This document shows positions 25,374-34,684 of a stretch of DNA of 64,000 nucleotides, piece by piece. The DNA is from Pseudofrankia saprophytica. GTDB lineage: Bacteria > Actinomycetota > Actinomycetes > Frankiales > Frankiaceae. The notes beneath the pieces are model-generated. The model did not search any database, was not told where the DNA came from, and saw only the letters and a list, made by a program, of their open reading frames with translations. Each line of letters opens with the position of its first letter. Position 1 is the first letter of the stretch. A program made the translations under genes and the position numbers. The stretch is taken from assembly GCF_000235425.2 (NCBI RefSeq), contig NZ_KI912266.1:6501898-6565897 (forward strand), given 5' to 3'.

Positions 25374-25682
25374 CTAGTCGGTCGACGCGGTGGCCGTCTT
25401 GTTCTCCATGCCCGGCGGCAGCCCTCCGGTCACCCGCGCCCAGCCGGCGGCGACGGCCCGCTCGGCCGCGAGCCTGCCGAGCGCGACCGCGACCGCGGAC
25501 AGCAGCGCGAAGAACATCGCCTCCCGCCACGTCGTGTCCGGGTGTGCCAGGTTCTTGGGCGGCTCGCCGCCGCGCACCTTCCGGTAGACGGCGTTGACGC
25601 TCTTGGTCGCCGCCGTTCCGCCCGCCACGGTGGCCGCTCCCCCGACGATCTTCCAGCCGACCTTGGATACCGGTCCCGCCAC
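25374..25682 (-). CDS. DUF4235 family small membrane protein
   Basis: A 102-residue protein of the DUF4235 family. GTG 25682 is chosen: GGAGAGGT lies 5 nt upstream and the resulting MAGPVSKVGWKIVGGAATVAGG is the usual beginning. Two short hydrophobic helices (about 8-25 and 52-75) flank a conserved WREAMFFALLSAVAVALGR motif. Small actinobacterial membrane proteins of this type are of unknown function and often stress-induced. A longer reading from ATG 25697 would only add five residues. Confidence 0.75.
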   Translation of the reverse strand: MAGPVSKVGWKIVGGAATVAGGTAATKSVNAVYRKVRGGEPPKNLAHPDTTWREAMFFALLSAVAVALGRLAAERAVAAGWARVTGGLPPGMENKTATASTD

Positions 25683-25693
25683 CGCGCACCTCT

Positions 25694-25741
25694 CCATGTC
25701 CTCGACGTCCATGTCCTCGACCGACGTCCATGTCCTCGACG
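25694..25741. repeat. Three copies of CCATGTCCTCGAC
   Basis: Direct repeats at 25694, 25709 and 25728 lie in the leader just upstream of the DUF4235 start and overlap its ribosome-site side. On the minus strand each reads GTCGAGGACATGG, so each carries an ATG. Confidence 0.75.
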
Positions 25742-25972
25742 CTCGGGTGTTCGGCGCCGGTCGTTCGCGCCCGGCCGACGCCCAGGCGACGTCTGCGCGT
25801 CCGGCCGTCGGCGCGGCGCCATCCGCGCGCGCCACCGTTGCTCTACCTACCCATCCAGTGACAGCGCGCGCAGCCAGTATCGTGCCTGGCCGGCGGGTTC
25901 CGCCGGCCGCGTCCACCGGCGGTCGGCGCGCGCGTGCGTCGCCCCCGCCCGCCGACCAGAAGGAGAACCGCC

Positions 25973-26473
25973 ATGACCGCCCTCGATCCCACGCCCGCCG
26001 ACACCGTGACCAGCGGCGTCGTGGAGGTGCTGGCGCGCCGGCTTGATCCGGGGGTACCGCTGCCCCGGTACGCCCAGCCGCTGGACGCCGGCGCGGATCT
26101 CGTCACGGCCGAGGACGTCACGCTCGCGCCGGGCGAGCGCGCGATCGTCGGAACGGGGCTCGCCATCGCGCTGCCCGCCGGATATGTGGCTTTTGTGCAC
26201 CCCCGGAGCGGACTGGCTGCGCGCCACGGGCTCTCCGTGGTCAACGCACCCGGTACCGTCGATGCCGGCTACCGTGGGGAGATCAAAGTAATCCTCATCA
26301 ACACGGACAGGACCGAGCCGATCAGGTTGTCCCGCGGCGACCGAATCGCCCAGCTCGTCGTACAGCGCGTGGATCACGCGGTCTTCCGCGAGGTCGACGA
26401 GCTGCCGGCCTCCGGGCGCGGCGACGGTGGCTTCGGCTCGACGGGCATCGCCGGGGGCAACCCCGGTAGCTGA
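25973..26473 (+). CDS. dut: dUTP diphosphatase
   Basis: Trimeric dUTPase, 166 residues, hydrolyses dUTP to dUMP and PPi, keeping uracil out of DNA and feeding dTMP synthesis. AAGGAG precedes ATG 25973. All five motifs are present: [38 protein letters not shown] with the substrate-pocket Tyr, DRIAQLVV, and the C-terminal P-loop-like [10 protein letters not shown]. Length is normal with an N-terminal extension of about 15 residues. It is followed by the DUF3710 gene on the same strand, an arrangement kept in mycobacteria (Rv2697c/Rv2696c). Confidence 0.96.
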   Translation: MTALDPTPADTVTSGVVEVLARRLDPGVPLPRYAQPLDAGADLVTAEDVTLAPGERAIVGTGLAIALPAGYVAFVHPRSGLAARHGLSVVNAPGTVDAGYRGEIKVILINTDRTEPIRLSRGDRIAQLVVQRVDHAVFREVDELPASGRGDGGFGSTGIAGGNPGS

Positions 26474-26597
26474 CCGGGGTTGGCGACACGGGGTTCGTCG
26501 ACCGGCCCGGGGACCGTCCAGGTACGGGACCCATCCAGGGTCATCGCTCGTTGACTCGAGTGGACCGGCTTGGTGAGCAGGCAGGAGAGGGAAGGCC

Positions 26598-27326
26598 ATG
26601 GCATTCGGGCGCCGCCGCAGGCAGGAGGCCGACGAGGCCGAGTTCGTCGACGAGGGGCTGGAGCCCGGGGAGCACGCCGACGCGGTCGACAACCCACGGG
26701 GCCCGTACGACCTCGCCGACGCCCCTCGTGACGACGTCCACCACCTCGATGTCGGGGCCCTACGGGTGCCCGCGCTGGAGGGCGTGCAGATCCAGTTCCA
26801 GGTCGAGGAGGCGTCCGGCCGGCCGATGAGCGTGGTCGTCGCCGACGGCCACAGCGCCATGGAGTTGGCCGTCTTCGCCGCGCCGAAGACCCGGGGCCTG
26901 TGGGATGACGTCCGGGACGAGATCATCGAGCAGCTGGAGGCGAACGGCGGCTCGCCGCGCACCGTCGAGGGCCGCTATGGCCGCGAGCTGGAGCTCGCGC
27001 TGCCGACACCGGTGCCCGGGCAGCTGGTCCCCGGCCGGATGATCGGGATCGACGGCCCGCGCTGGTTCGTGCGCGCCGTGATGACCGGCCCGGGCGCGCT
27101 CGACCCGTCCGAGGCGCCGCTGTTGGAGGAGACGCTGCGCCGCCTGGTGGTCGTGCGCGGCGACGACGCGATGCCGGTTCGCGACCCCCTGCCGCTGAAG
27201 CTGCCCAAGGAGGTCGCCGACCACGTCGGGGGCCTGGACGAGAACGGCGCGGGCACCGGCACCGACGCGACCTCCGGCCGCCCGCAGATGCCCGCCCCCG
27301 GCGCCCGCATCGCCGAGCTCCGCTGA
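26598..27326 (+). CDS. DUF3710 family protein
   Basis: Cytosolic protein of 242 residues of the actinobacterial DUF3710 family, found next to dut. GGAGAGGGA precedes ATG 26598. The first 50 residues are very acidic (RRRRQEADEAEFVDEGLEPG onwards), followed by a globular part with VPALEGVQIQFQVEE, FAAPKTRGLWDDVRDEI and GIDGPRWFVRAVMTGPGA. No catalytic motif is apparent and the function is unknown. Possibly co-transcribed with dut across 124 bp. Confidence 0.85.
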   Translation: MAFGRRRRQEADEAEFVDEGLEPGEHADAVDNPRGPYDLADAPRDDVHHLDVGALRVPALEGVQIQFQVEEASGRPMSVVVADGHSAMELAVFAAPKTRGLWDDVRDEIIEQLEANGGSPRTVEGRYGRELELALPTPVPGQLVPGRMIGIDGPRWFVRAVMTGPGALDPSEAPLLEETLRRLVVVRGDDAMPVRDPLPLKLPKEVADHVGGLDENGAGTGTDATSGRPQMPAPGARIAELR

Positions 27327-27490
27327 CCTCTGCCGCCGAAGCGGAAAGCGTCGCGTGTCATTTTCAGGGGCGTCCGGAAACGGGTGACCGGCAAGATGGC
27401 TGGGGACGCCGGCCGTGGCGGTCCACTGTCACAGTCGTGCCGGGCGCGCGGAACGCGCGGCCACGGGCGCTCATGTCCTCGGAGGCAGAG

Positions 27491-28009
27491 TTGGCCATCT
27501 ACGCGCTTGGAGACCTGGTTCCCGACATCGATCCGTCGGCGTACGTCCATCCGGACGCGACCGTGATCGGATCGGTGACGATCGGCCCAGAGTCGTCGAT
27601 CTGGCCGCGGGCCGTGCTGCGCGGGGACACCGGAAAGATCATTATTGGGGCCCGCACGTCGATCCAGGACGGCACGGTCGTGCACACCACCGCCCTGCAC
27701 AGCACGGTCGTCGGCGACGACTGCGTGGTGGGCCACGTCGCCCACCTGGAGGGCTGCACCGTCGAGAACGGGGCACTCATCGGCTCGGGCTCGATCGTGC
27801 TGCACAACGCCCGGGTGGGCACCGGCGCGATCGTCGGTGCCAACGCGGTCGTCAGCAACAACGGCGTCGTCCCGCCGGGCGCGATGGCCCTCGGCGTCCC
27901 CGCCAAGATCCGCGAAGGCGCCGCCAACCCCGACGGCATCGCCATCGCCGCCGAGCACTACGTCGAGAACGGCAAGCGCTTCCGCGAGGAGCTACGCCGC
28001 CTCGACTGA
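27491..28009 (+). CDS. Gamma-class carbonic anhydrase family protein (left-handed beta-helix)
   Basis: A 172-residue hexapeptide-repeat protein of the PaaY/CaiE/gamma carbonic anhydrase group; trimers of this fold bind Zn or Fe through three His and hydrate CO2 or hydrolyse thioesters. The TTG at 27491 is preferred: GGAGG lies 5 nt upstream and MAIYALGDLVPDIDPSAYVH is the family's normal start; ATG 27473 lacks a site. The repeats run from DATVIGSVTIGPESSIWP to GAIVGANAVVSN, with GDTGKIIIGARTSIQDGTVVH and VVGHVAHLEG carrying the metal His candidates. A C-terminal helix completes it. The exact activity cannot be read from sequence. Confidence 0.88.
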   Translation: MAIYALGDLVPDIDPSAYVHPDATVIGSVTIGPESSIWPRAVLRGDTGKIIIGARTSIQDGTVVHTTALHSTVVGDDCVVGHVAHLEGCTVENGALIGSGSIVLHNARVGTGAIVGANAVVSNNGVVPPGAMALGVPAKIREGAANPDGIAIAAEHYVENGKRFREELRRLD

Positions 28010-28024
28010 GGCTCGGCACCTCGG

Positions 28025-28060
28025 TGGTCCGAGAGGTCCGGATGGTCCGAGAGGTCCGGG
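28025..28060 (+). repeat. 18-bp direct duplication
   Basis: TGGTCCGAGAGGTCCGGA and a copy differing in the last base stand in tandem in the gap between the convergent carbonic-anhydrase and sigma-factor genes. Confidence 0.85.
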
Positions 28061-28090
28061 TGGCCGCGACGCGCCCGGGAGCCGGCTGGA

Positions 28091-29083
28091 TCAGCTGCCG
28101 CGCAGGTGGCGAAGCTTGACCGGGTTGGCGACCAGGTCGATCGCAAGGACGCGGCCGCCCTCGGTGGTCAGGGCGACCACGTCGGTCAGCTCGTCGCCGA
28201 GGTAGCCCAGGAAGCCGGGACCGCCGTTGACCTCGGCCGGCACGATGGTCCGCGGGCCGGCCGGGTCCTGCCCCGCCTTCGCGAGGATGCCGAGCAGGAA
28301 GCGCGCGACCTTCTCGGCGCCGACGATCGGCCGGCGTGCCGCCTGGGCCACCCCGCCGCCGTCGGACCGCAGCACGACGTCCGGGTCGAGCAGCTCGAGC
28401 AGCGCGGTCAGGTCGCCGCCGTCCGCCGCCCGTTGGAAGGCCTCCGCGACTCGCCAGCCGCGGGCGGGATCCGGGTCGAACCGGGCACCGCGGGCACGGA
28501 CGTGGCGGCGGGCGCGGCTGGCGAGCTGCCGGGACGCCGCGGAAGTACGGCCGGTTATCTCGCCGATCTCGGCGAAGCCGTAGCCGAAGACGTCGTGCAG
28601 CACGAGCGCGGTCCGCTCGGCCGGGGTGAGGGTCTCCATCACGACGAGCATCGCCATGCTGACCGACTCGGCGAGCGTCACCCGGTCCGCCGCCGGGTCG
28701 GGCAACGACGCGGCGGCCGCCCGCTGGGTCGTCATCGCCCCCGCCGTCCCCGCTGTGTAGACCGCGACCGCGTCGAGGCCGCCGACCTCGGCCAGCGGCT
28801 CGGGCAGCCACGGGCCCACATAGGCCTCCCTGCGGACGCGTGCCGAGCGCAGCTCGTCGAGGCAGAGCCGGCCGACGACGACGGTCAGCCAGGCCCGCAG
28901 GTCGTCGGGCTCGACGTCGGCGCGGTCGAGGCGCAGCCATGCCTCCTGGACGACGTCCTCGGCCTCGGCGAACGAGCCGAGGATCCGGTAGGCCAGGCCG
29001 CGCAGGTACCCGCGTTCGGCCTCGAACGCGGCCGCGAGCCCAGCGGCCCGTCCCTCGGCCGTTTCATCAGGGAAGATCTTCAT
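28091..29083 (-). CDS. ECF41-type RNA polymerase sigma factor with SnoaL-like C-terminal domain
   Basis: Alternative sigma factor of 330 residues. Start ATG 29083 with GGAGAG upstream. Sigma2 (about 15-85, LRGLAYRILGSFAEAEDVVQEAWLR) and sigma4 (about 140-200, TPAERTALVLHDVFGYGFAEIGEITGRT) are joined by a linker with the group signature WLPEP (92-96). A C-terminal NTF2/SnoaL-like domain (about 210-330) carries DGGGVAQAARRPIVGAEKVARF and NPVKL (320-324), the ECF41 counterpart of the NPDKL motif. In this group the extra domain replaces an anti-sigma factor and modulates activity. The usual partner gene (carboxymuconolactone decarboxylase, oxidoreductase or epimerase type) is not adjacent. Confidence 0.92.
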   Translation of the reverse strand: MKIFPDETAEGRAAGLAAAFEAERGYLRGLAYRILGSFAEAEDVVQEAWLRLDRADVEPDDLRAWLTVVVGRLCLDELRSARVRREAYVGPWLPEPLAEVGGLDAVAVYTAGTAGAMTTQRAAAASLPDPAADRVTLAESVSMAMLVVMETLTPAERTALVLHDVFGYGFAEIGEITGRTSAASRQLASRARRHVRARGARFDPDPARGWRVAEAFQRAADGGDLTALLELLDPDVVLRSDGGGVAQAARRPIVGAEKVARFLLGILAKAGQDPAGPRTIVPAEVNGGPGFLGYLGDELTDVVALTTEGGRVLAIDLVANPVKLRHLRGS

Positions 29084-29142
29084 CGTCTCTCCGCAACTCA
29101 GCTCTTCTGCGTCGAGAGGAGGACGAGACACCGGCCCGGGAT

Positions 29143-29171
29143 GTGACGGGGGCGCCGAGCGCCCCCGTCAC
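29143..29171 (-). terminator. Terminator hairpin of valS
   Basis: Perfect 13-bp stem (29143-29155 with 29159-29171), loop CGA, 24 bp after the valS stop on the minus strand; separates valS from the ECF sigma gene. Confidence 0.7.
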
Positions 29172-29195
29172 TGGCCGGAGGGCCCTGGCGGTCGG

Positions 29196-31874
29196 TCAGA
29201 CCGCCGCGGGCCTGGGAACCAGCTCGACGGCCACGGTGATCTCGCCGGTGGCCTCGACGAAGGCGAGGTCGGCGATGCTGCCGGCGTTGCGAAGGTCGGA
29301 GCCGACCGGGCCGAGCAGGGCGAGGACGTCCGGCTCGGCGCCGACCCGGGCCGAGGCGACCTCGGCCTTCATCGACACCTTGGCCTCGGACTTGGCGCGC
29401 CGCACCGCGGAGAGCACCACGCCGACCACCTCGAGCTGGCGCGCCGGCGCCGCCTCGGCGAGCTTGCGCAGCTGCGGCGCCTCCGGCCAGCGCGCCCGGT
29501 GCACCGAGCCGGCCTGCCACCAGGACCAGACCTCCTCGGTGACGAACGGCAGGAACGGCGCGAACAGCCGCAGCAGCGTCGAGAGCGCCACCGCGAGCGT
29601 CGCCCGCGCCGAGGCAGCGCCCGCCTCACCGGCGCCGCCATAGGCGCGGCCCTTCACCAGCTCGACATAGTCGTCGCAGAACGTCCAGAAGAACGACTCG
29701 GTGATCTCGAGCGCGCGGGCGTAGTCGTAGCCGTCGAAGGCGGCGGTCGCCTGGTCGACGACGTCGGCGAGGCTCGCGAGCAGCGCCCGGTCCAGCGGCT
29801 CGGTCACCGCGGCCAGCGTCGCCTCGTCGGCGGCGTCCCCGGTCGCGATGCCAGCCGGCAGCGCGGCGCCGCCCTCACCGTCGACGATGCCCAGCGCGAA
29901 CCGGCTCGCGTTGAGAATCTTGATCGCGAGCCGGCGGCCGATCTTCATCTGGCCGACGTCGAACGCCGTGTCCGTCCCCGGCCGGCCGGAGGCCGCCCAG
30001 TAGCGGACGCCGTCCGAGCCGTGCTCCTCGAGCAGCCCCATCGGGGTGACCACGTTGCCCTTGGACTTGGACATCTTCTTGCGGTCGGGGTCCAGGATCC
30101 AGCCGGAGATCGCCGCGTCCGACCAGGGCAGCACGCCGTGCTCCTCGTGGCTGCGCACCACGGTCGAGAACAGCCAGGTCCGGATGATCTCGTGAGCCTG
30201 CGGGCGCAGGTCCATCGGGAACACCCGCGCGAACAGGTCCGCGTCGTAGCCCCAGCCGCCGGCGATCTGCGGCGTCAGCGACGAGGTCGCCCAGGTGTCC
30301 ATGACGTCGGGGTCGCCGGTGAAACCGCCGGGCACGTCGCGCTGGGCGGCGGTGTAGCCGGGCGGGACGTCCGTCGACGGGTCGAGGGGCAGGCTGTCCT
30401 CGGCGGCCAGGATCGGTGCCTCGTAACGCGGCTCGCCATCCTCGTCGAGCTCGTACCAGACCGGGAACGGCACGCCGAAGAAGCGCTGCCGGGAGACCAG
30501 CCAGTCGCCGTTGAGGCCATCGACCCAGTTCTCGTAGCGGACCCGCATGTGCGGCGGGTGCCAGCGCAGCTGGGCGCCGCGCTCGCGCAGCGCGGCCCGC
30601 AGCTCCTCGTCGCGGCCGCCGTTGCGGATGTACCACTGCCGGGTGGAGACGATCTCCAGCGGGCGGTCACCCTTCTCGTAGAACTTCACCGGGTGCTCGA
30701 TCGGCCTCGGCTCGCCCTGCAGCGCGCCGGCCTCCCGGAGCAGCTCGACGATCCGGGTCTTGGCGGCGTGCACGGTCTTGCTCGCGATCTCCCCGTACGC
30801 CGCCCGACCGGCGTCGCTGTCGATCGCGGCCGGCGGGTCGGCCAGCAGCCGGCCGTCGCGGCCGATGACGGCCCGGGCGGGCAGGCTCAGCTCGCGCCAC
30901 CAGATCACGTCGGTGAGGTCGCCGAACGTACAGATCATCGCGATGCCGGAGCCCTTCTCCGGGTCCGCGAGCCGGTGCGCGACCACCGGCACCTCGACGC
31001 CGAACAGCGGCGTGCGCACGGTCTTGCCGAACAGCGACTGGTAGCGCTCGTCGTCCGGGTGCGCGACCAGCGCGACGCAGGCCGCCAACAGCTCGGGGCG
31101 GGTCGTCTCGATGATCACGTGGCCGTCGCCGCTCGCCTTCGGGAAGGCGAGCGTGTGGTAGGCGCCGGGGCGGGGCCGGTCCTCCAGCTCGGCCTGGGCC
31201 ACGGCGGTGCGGAACGTGACGTCCCACAGCGTCGGCGCCTCGGCCAGGTAGGCGTTGCCGCGCGCGTAGTTGCGCAGGAACGCCCGCTGGGCGACGGCGC
31301 GCGAGCGGGTGTCGATCGTCGCGTAGGTCTGCGTCCAGTCGACGGACAGGCCGAGGCGACGCCAGAGCTCCTCGAAGCCCTTCTCGTCCTCGAGCGTCAG
31401 CTCCTCGCACAGCTCGACGAAGTTGCGCCGGCTGATCGGGATCTGCTCCTTGCCCGGCTTGGCCGGCGGGGTGAACTCCGGGTCGTACTGGACGGACGGG
31501 TCGCAGCGCACGCCGTAGAAGTTCTGCACCCGCCGCTCGGTCGGCAGGCCGTTGTCGTCGAACCCCATCGGGTAGAAGACCTCGAGGCCGCGCATCCGCT
31601 GGTAGCGGGCGATCAGGTCGGTGTGGGTGTACGAGAAGACGTGGCCGACGTGCAGCGAGCCGCTTACGGTCGGCGGCGGAGTGTCGATCGAGTAGACGCG
31701 CGCGCGCTCGACCGTGCGGTCGAACCGGTACGTCTGCTGGTCCTGCCATACCGAGGACCAGCGCTCCTCGACCCCGTCGAGACTCGGTTTCGCTGGAATC
31801 GCCCGAGCGGCCGGCTGCGTCGCCGGCTGGCGCTGCGTTGTCGGCTGGCGCTGGGCACCGTCTGTTGACACCAC
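29196..31874 (-). CDS. valS: Valyl-tRNA synthetase
   Basis: Class I aminoacyl-tRNA synthetase charging tRNA-Val, about 892 residues from GTG 31874 (or 891 from the next GTG; GGAAGGG directly precedes both). The HIGH-type motif is GSLHVGHVFSYTHTD (about 72), the editing CP1 domain follows (about 190-400, including GDGHVIIETTRPELLAACVAL), the KMSKS loop is KKMSKSKGNVVTP (about 600), and an anticodon-binding domain and short C-terminal part close the protein. The type with HVGH and FYGVRCDPSV is the archaeal-like/actinobacterial ValS. N-terminal 35 residues are Gln/Pro-rich. Lies 67 bp behind suhB; ends in a strong hairpin. Confidence 0.96.
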   Translation of the reverse strand: MVSTDGAQRQPTTQRQPATQPAARAIPAKPSLDGVEERWSSVWQDQQTYRFDRTVERARVYSIDTPPPTVSGSLHVGHVFSYTHTDLIARYQRMRGLEVFYPMGFDDNGLPTERRVQNFYGVRCDPSVQYDPEFTPPAKPGKEQIPISRRNFVELCEELTLEDEKGFEELWRRLGLSVDWTQTYATIDTRSRAVAQRAFLRNYARGNAYLAEAPTLWDVTFRTAVAQAELEDRPRPGAYHTLAFPKASGDGHVIIETTRPELLAACVALVAHPDDERYQSLFGKTVRTPLFGVEVPVVAHRLADPEKGSGIAMICTFGDLTDVIWWRELSLPARAVIGRDGRLLADPPAAIDSDAGRAAYGEIASKTVHAAKTRIVELLREAGALQGEPRPIEHPVKFYEKGDRPLEIVSTRQWYIRNGGRDEELRAALRERGAQLRWHPPHMRVRYENWVDGLNGDWLVSRQRFFGVPFPVWYELDEDGEPRYEAPILAAEDSLPLDPSTDVPPGYTAAQRDVPGGFTGDPDVMDTWATSSLTPQIAGGWGYDADLFARVFPMDLRPQAHEIIRTWLFSTVVRSHEEHGVLPWSDAAISGWILDPDRKKMSKSKGNVVTPMGLLEEHGSDGVRYWAASGRPGTDTAFDVGQMKIGRRLAIKILNASRFALGIVDGEGGAALPAGIATGDAADEATLAAVTEPLDRALLASLADVVDQATAAFDGYDYARALEITESFFWTFCDDYVELVKGRAYGGAGEAGAASARATLAVALSTLLRLFAPFLPFVTEEVWSWWQAGSVHRARWPEAPQLRKLAEAAPARQLEVVGVVLSAVRRAKSEAKVSMKAEVASARVGAEPDVLALLGPVGSDLRNAGSIADLAFVEATGEITVAVELVPRPAAV

Positions 31875-31941
31875 CCTTCCATCCTATGGGTGATCGCCAA
31901 CCGGTTATTCGGCGCCGCCGCCGCACCGCGCCGCGCCGCCG

Positions 31942-32748
31942 CTAGTCGCGGTCGGCGCGGGGGGTCTCGGCGAGCAGGGCGGCCAGCGCGGTGAAGATCG
32001 CCGGCGGGGCCGCGAGGTAGAGGTCCTCGCCGCCGGGCGCTCCGTCCAGGCCGCCGGTGACGGCTCCGGCCTCCGCGGCGATCAGGCCGCCGGCGGCGTG
32101 GTCCCAGGGCTTCAGGCCGCGCTCGTAGTAGGCGTCGAGCGTGCCGGCGGCGACCGCGCACAGGTCCAGCGAGGCCGCGCCCATCCGGCGGATGTCCCGC
32201 ACCCGCGGGATCACCCTGGTCAGTACGGCGACCTGGGCCGTGCGCCGCGCGACGGTGTAGCCGAACCCGGTGGCGACGAGCGCCATCTCGAGGCTCGTCA
32301 CTCCCGAGGCGCGCAGCGGCCGGCCGTCCAGCGCGGCGCCCCCACCGCGCAGCGCCGTGTAGGTGCGCCCGAGCGCGGGCGCGTGCACGACGCCGGCGAC
32401 GACCTCACCGTCCACCTCGACGCCGATGGAGACGGCCCAGTTCGGCAGGTTGTAGAGGAAGTTGACGGTCCCGTCGATCGGGTCGACGATCCAGCGCACC
32501 CCGCTGGTCCCGACCGCGTCCGAGCCTTCCTCGCCGAGGATCCCGTCCCCTGGCCGTGCCTCGTGCAGCCGCCTGGCGACCAGCTCCTCGGAGGCCCGGT
32601 CCAGCGCCGTCACGACGTCCGTCGGCGACGACTTCGTCGACTCCGCCGCCACGGTCCCCGCCCGCCCCCGCACCAGCAGGTCCCCCGCCTCCGCGGCGAC
32701 GTCCAGGGCCAGGGCCAGCAGCTCCTCCGCCCCAGGCTGATCAGCCAT
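31942..32748 (-). CDS. suhB: Inositol-1-monophosphatase family protein
   Basis: Mg-dependent phosphatase of 268 residues of the IMPase/FBPase superfamily, hydrolysing inositol 1-phosphate or related sugar phosphates; in actinobacteria this serves inositol for phosphatidylinositol and mycothiol. Motifs: ILGEEG with metal-binding Glu, WIVDPIDGTVNFLYNLP, and KPWDHAAGGLIAAEAGA. ATG 32748 is chosen as MADQPGAEELLALAL is the usual start; upstream in-frame ATGs have a poor N-terminus. Corresponds by context to Rv2701c (suhB) near sigA in mycobacteria. Probably co-transcribed with valS. Histidinol- or nucleotide-phosphatase activity cannot be excluded. Confidence 0.88.
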   Translation of the reverse strand: MADQPGAEELLALALDVAAEAGDLLVRGRAGTVAAESTKSSPTDVVTALDRASEELVARRLHEARPGDGILGEEGSDAVGTSGVRWIVDPIDGTVNFLYNLPNWAVSIGVEVDGEVVAGVVHAPALGRTYTALRGGGAALDGRPLRASGVTSLEMALVATGFGYTVARRTAQVAVLTRVIPRVRDIRRMGAASLDLCAVAAGTLDAYYERGLKPWDHAAGGLIAAEAGAVTGGLDGAPGGEDLYLAAPPAIFTALAALLAETPRADRD

Positions 32749-32935
32749 CGCGCCGCACCCCATCCACATCCACAGCATCACGCACGGCAACCGCCTCGGC
32801 GGCGGGCACGGACATCCTCACGCGGTCATCCTGCCAACCCGACCTGAACAACCACGCGCTTGTCCGCCCCGCCGAGCTGTGAGCCCGCCCACCGCCGCCC
32901 GGCCGGTGGGCCCACCGGCAGCCAGGCCCGCGGCC

Positions 32936-32941
32936 TAGGAT
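32936..32941 (+). promoter_or_regulatory. -10 box of a probable leaderless transcript
   Basis: TAGGAT ends 6 nt before the ATG of the ThDP enzyme gene at 32948; no ribosome site is present, fitting a leaderless mRNA. Confidence 0.5.
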
Positions 32942-32947
32942 CCGATC

Positions 32948-34591
32948 ATGCTGGTGCGTGAGGCGATCGGTCGGTTTCTCGGCGAGCAGGGGGTGCGGGT
33001 CGCCTTCGGGGTCGTCGGCAGCGGGAACTTTCATGTGACGGGCGCGCTGGTGGCGGCGGGGGCGCGGTTCGTCGCGGCGCGGCATGAGGGTGGGGCCGTG
33101 TGCATGGCGGACGGGTACGCGCGGATGTCCGGCGAGGTCGGTGTGCTGTCCGTGCACCAGGGACCCGGGTTCACGAACGCGATGACGGGGCTCGCCGAGG
33201 CGGCGAAGAGCGCGACCCCGCTGCTCGTCCTCGCGCCCGAGGCGGCCGACGAGCGGTCCAACTTCTTCGTCGACCAGGCGGCGATGGCCACGGCAGTGGG
33301 AGCCGTTCCGATCCGGGTGCGCTCGCCGCGCACCGCGCTCGCGGATGTGGCCCGGGCCTACGCGACGGCTCGCAACCTGGGCGAGACGGTCGTGCTGGGC
33401 ATTCCGATCGACGTCCAGGACGAGGAGCTGTCGGACGGGCCGACGCCCGTGGTGCCGGTCGCGGCGAAGCCGCCGGTCGCGCGCACGGGCGATGCCGCCC
33501 AGCTGGCCGAGATCCTGCTCGACGCGCGGCGGCCGGTCTTCATCGCCGGCCGGGGGGCACGCTCACCGGGGGCCGCGGCCGCGATTCGCCGCCTCGCCGA
33601 CGAGACCGGCGCGCTGCTGGCGACCTCCGCGGTCGCGCGCGGACTGTTCCACGACAGCCCCTGGGATCTCGACGTCTCGGGCGGCTTCGCCTCGCCGCTC
33701 GCGGCCGAGCTGATCGGTGCCGCGGACGTGCTCGTCGGGTTCGGCTGCGCCCTGAACATGTGGACCACGCGGCACGGCAAGCTGATCGATCCGGAGGCCA
33801 CCGTCGTCCAGGTCGACAGCGACCCGGCGCGGCTGGGGCGCAGCCGCCCCGTCCACCTGGGGCTCTGGGGTGGTGTCCAGGAGACCGCGAACCAGGTGGC
33901 CGGAATCATCGACATTCTCCGCAAGGGCCGCTCGCCCTCACAGCCTGGCTATCGTGCCCCGGCGCTGGCCAAGCGGATCGCCGCCGAGCATCGCTGGGAT
34001 CAGGTGCCGTTCGACGACCTCTCGACCGGCACGCTCATCGATCCCCGCACGCTGTCGATCGAGCTGAACCGGCTGCTGCCGGAGGAACGAGTCGTCTCGA
34101 TCGACTCGGGGAACTTCATGGGCTGGCCGTCGATGTATCTGGACGTGCCGGACGAGAACGGCTTCTGCTTCACCCAGGCGTTCCAGTCGATCGGGCTGGG
34201 CCTGGCCACCGGGATCGGCGCCGCGATCGCCCAGCCGGACCGGCTGCCGGTCGTCGGCACCGGTGACGGCGGCTTCATGATGGGGATCTCCGAGCTCGAC
34301 ACCGCCGTCCGGCTGAAGCTGTCGCTGGTCGTGATCGTCTACAACGACTCGGCGTACGGCGCGGAGGTGCACCACTTCACCGACGGCGCCCCGCTCGACA
34401 ACGTCACCTTCCCGGACACCGACATCGCGGCGATCGCCCGCGGCCACGGCTGCGCGGGCGTCACGGTCCGCTCGATCGGCGACCTCGACGCGGTCAAAGG
34501 ATGGCTCGCGGACCCGAGCGTCCCACTCGTGATCGACGCCAAGATCGTCCCGATGGCCTCGTGGTGGCTACAGGAAGCCTTCGGCCACTAG
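32948..34591 (+). CDS. ThDP-dependent enzyme, acetolactate synthase-like
   Basis: Thiamine-diphosphate enzyme of 547 residues with the three-domain layout of acetolactate synthase, benzoylformate decarboxylase and relatives. The pyrimidine domain has the cofactor-activating Glu in RHEGGAVCMADGYARM and the HQGPGFTNAMTGLAEA loop; a central Rossmann domain follows (about 190-330); the pyrophosphate domain has GTGDGGFMMGISELDTAVR and YNDSAYGAEVHH. A FAD-binding loop typical of true acetolactate synthases is not evident, and no small regulatory subunit gene follows, so it is more likely a catabolic decarboxylase or lyase. It is followed 93 bp later by a cyclase-family gene on the same strand, hinting at a two-step pathway. 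Confidence 0.85.
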   Translation: MLVREAIGRFLGEQGVRVAFGVVGSGNFHVTGALVAAGARFVAARHEGGAVCMADGYARMSGEVGVLSVHQGPGFTNAMTGLAEAAKSATPLLVLAPEAADERSNFFVDQAAMATAVGAVPIRVRSPRTALADVARAYATARNLGETVVLGIPIDVQDEELSDGPTPVVPVAAKPPVARTGDAAQLAEILLDARRPVFIAGRGARSPGAAAAIRRLADETGALLATSAVARGLFHDSPWDLDVSGGFASPLAAELIGAADVLVGFGCALNMWTTRHGKLIDPEATVVQVDSDPARLGRSRPVHLGLWGGVQETANQVAGIIDILRKGRSPSQPGYRAPALAKRIAAEHRWDQVPFDDLSTGTLIDPRTLSIELNRLLPEERVVSIDSGNFMGWPSMYLDVPDENGFCFTQAFQSIGLGLATGIGAAIAQPDRLPVVGTGDGGFMMGISELDTAVRLKLSLVVIVYNDSAYGAEVHHFTDGAPLDNVTFPDTDIAAIARGHGCAGVTVRSIGDLDAVKGWLADPSVPLVIDAKIVPMASWWLQEAFGH

Positions 34592-34684
34592 AAAGACAAG
34601 GCGACCAGGTCGTCTCCCCCATCACCAACACCGCCCCGGCCCGACGGGGTGTTCGGCGCAGTCGCGCCGGAGAGAGGTTCGGCT

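Noticed and set aside
29499..31868. 789-residue frame antisense to valS
   Set aside because: GC-rich antisense frame with no motif; valS is unambiguous.
31880..32950. T-box leader for valS
   Set aside because: No T-box bulge (TGGNACCGCG-type) or specifier stem is seen; suhB lies directly upstream of valS.
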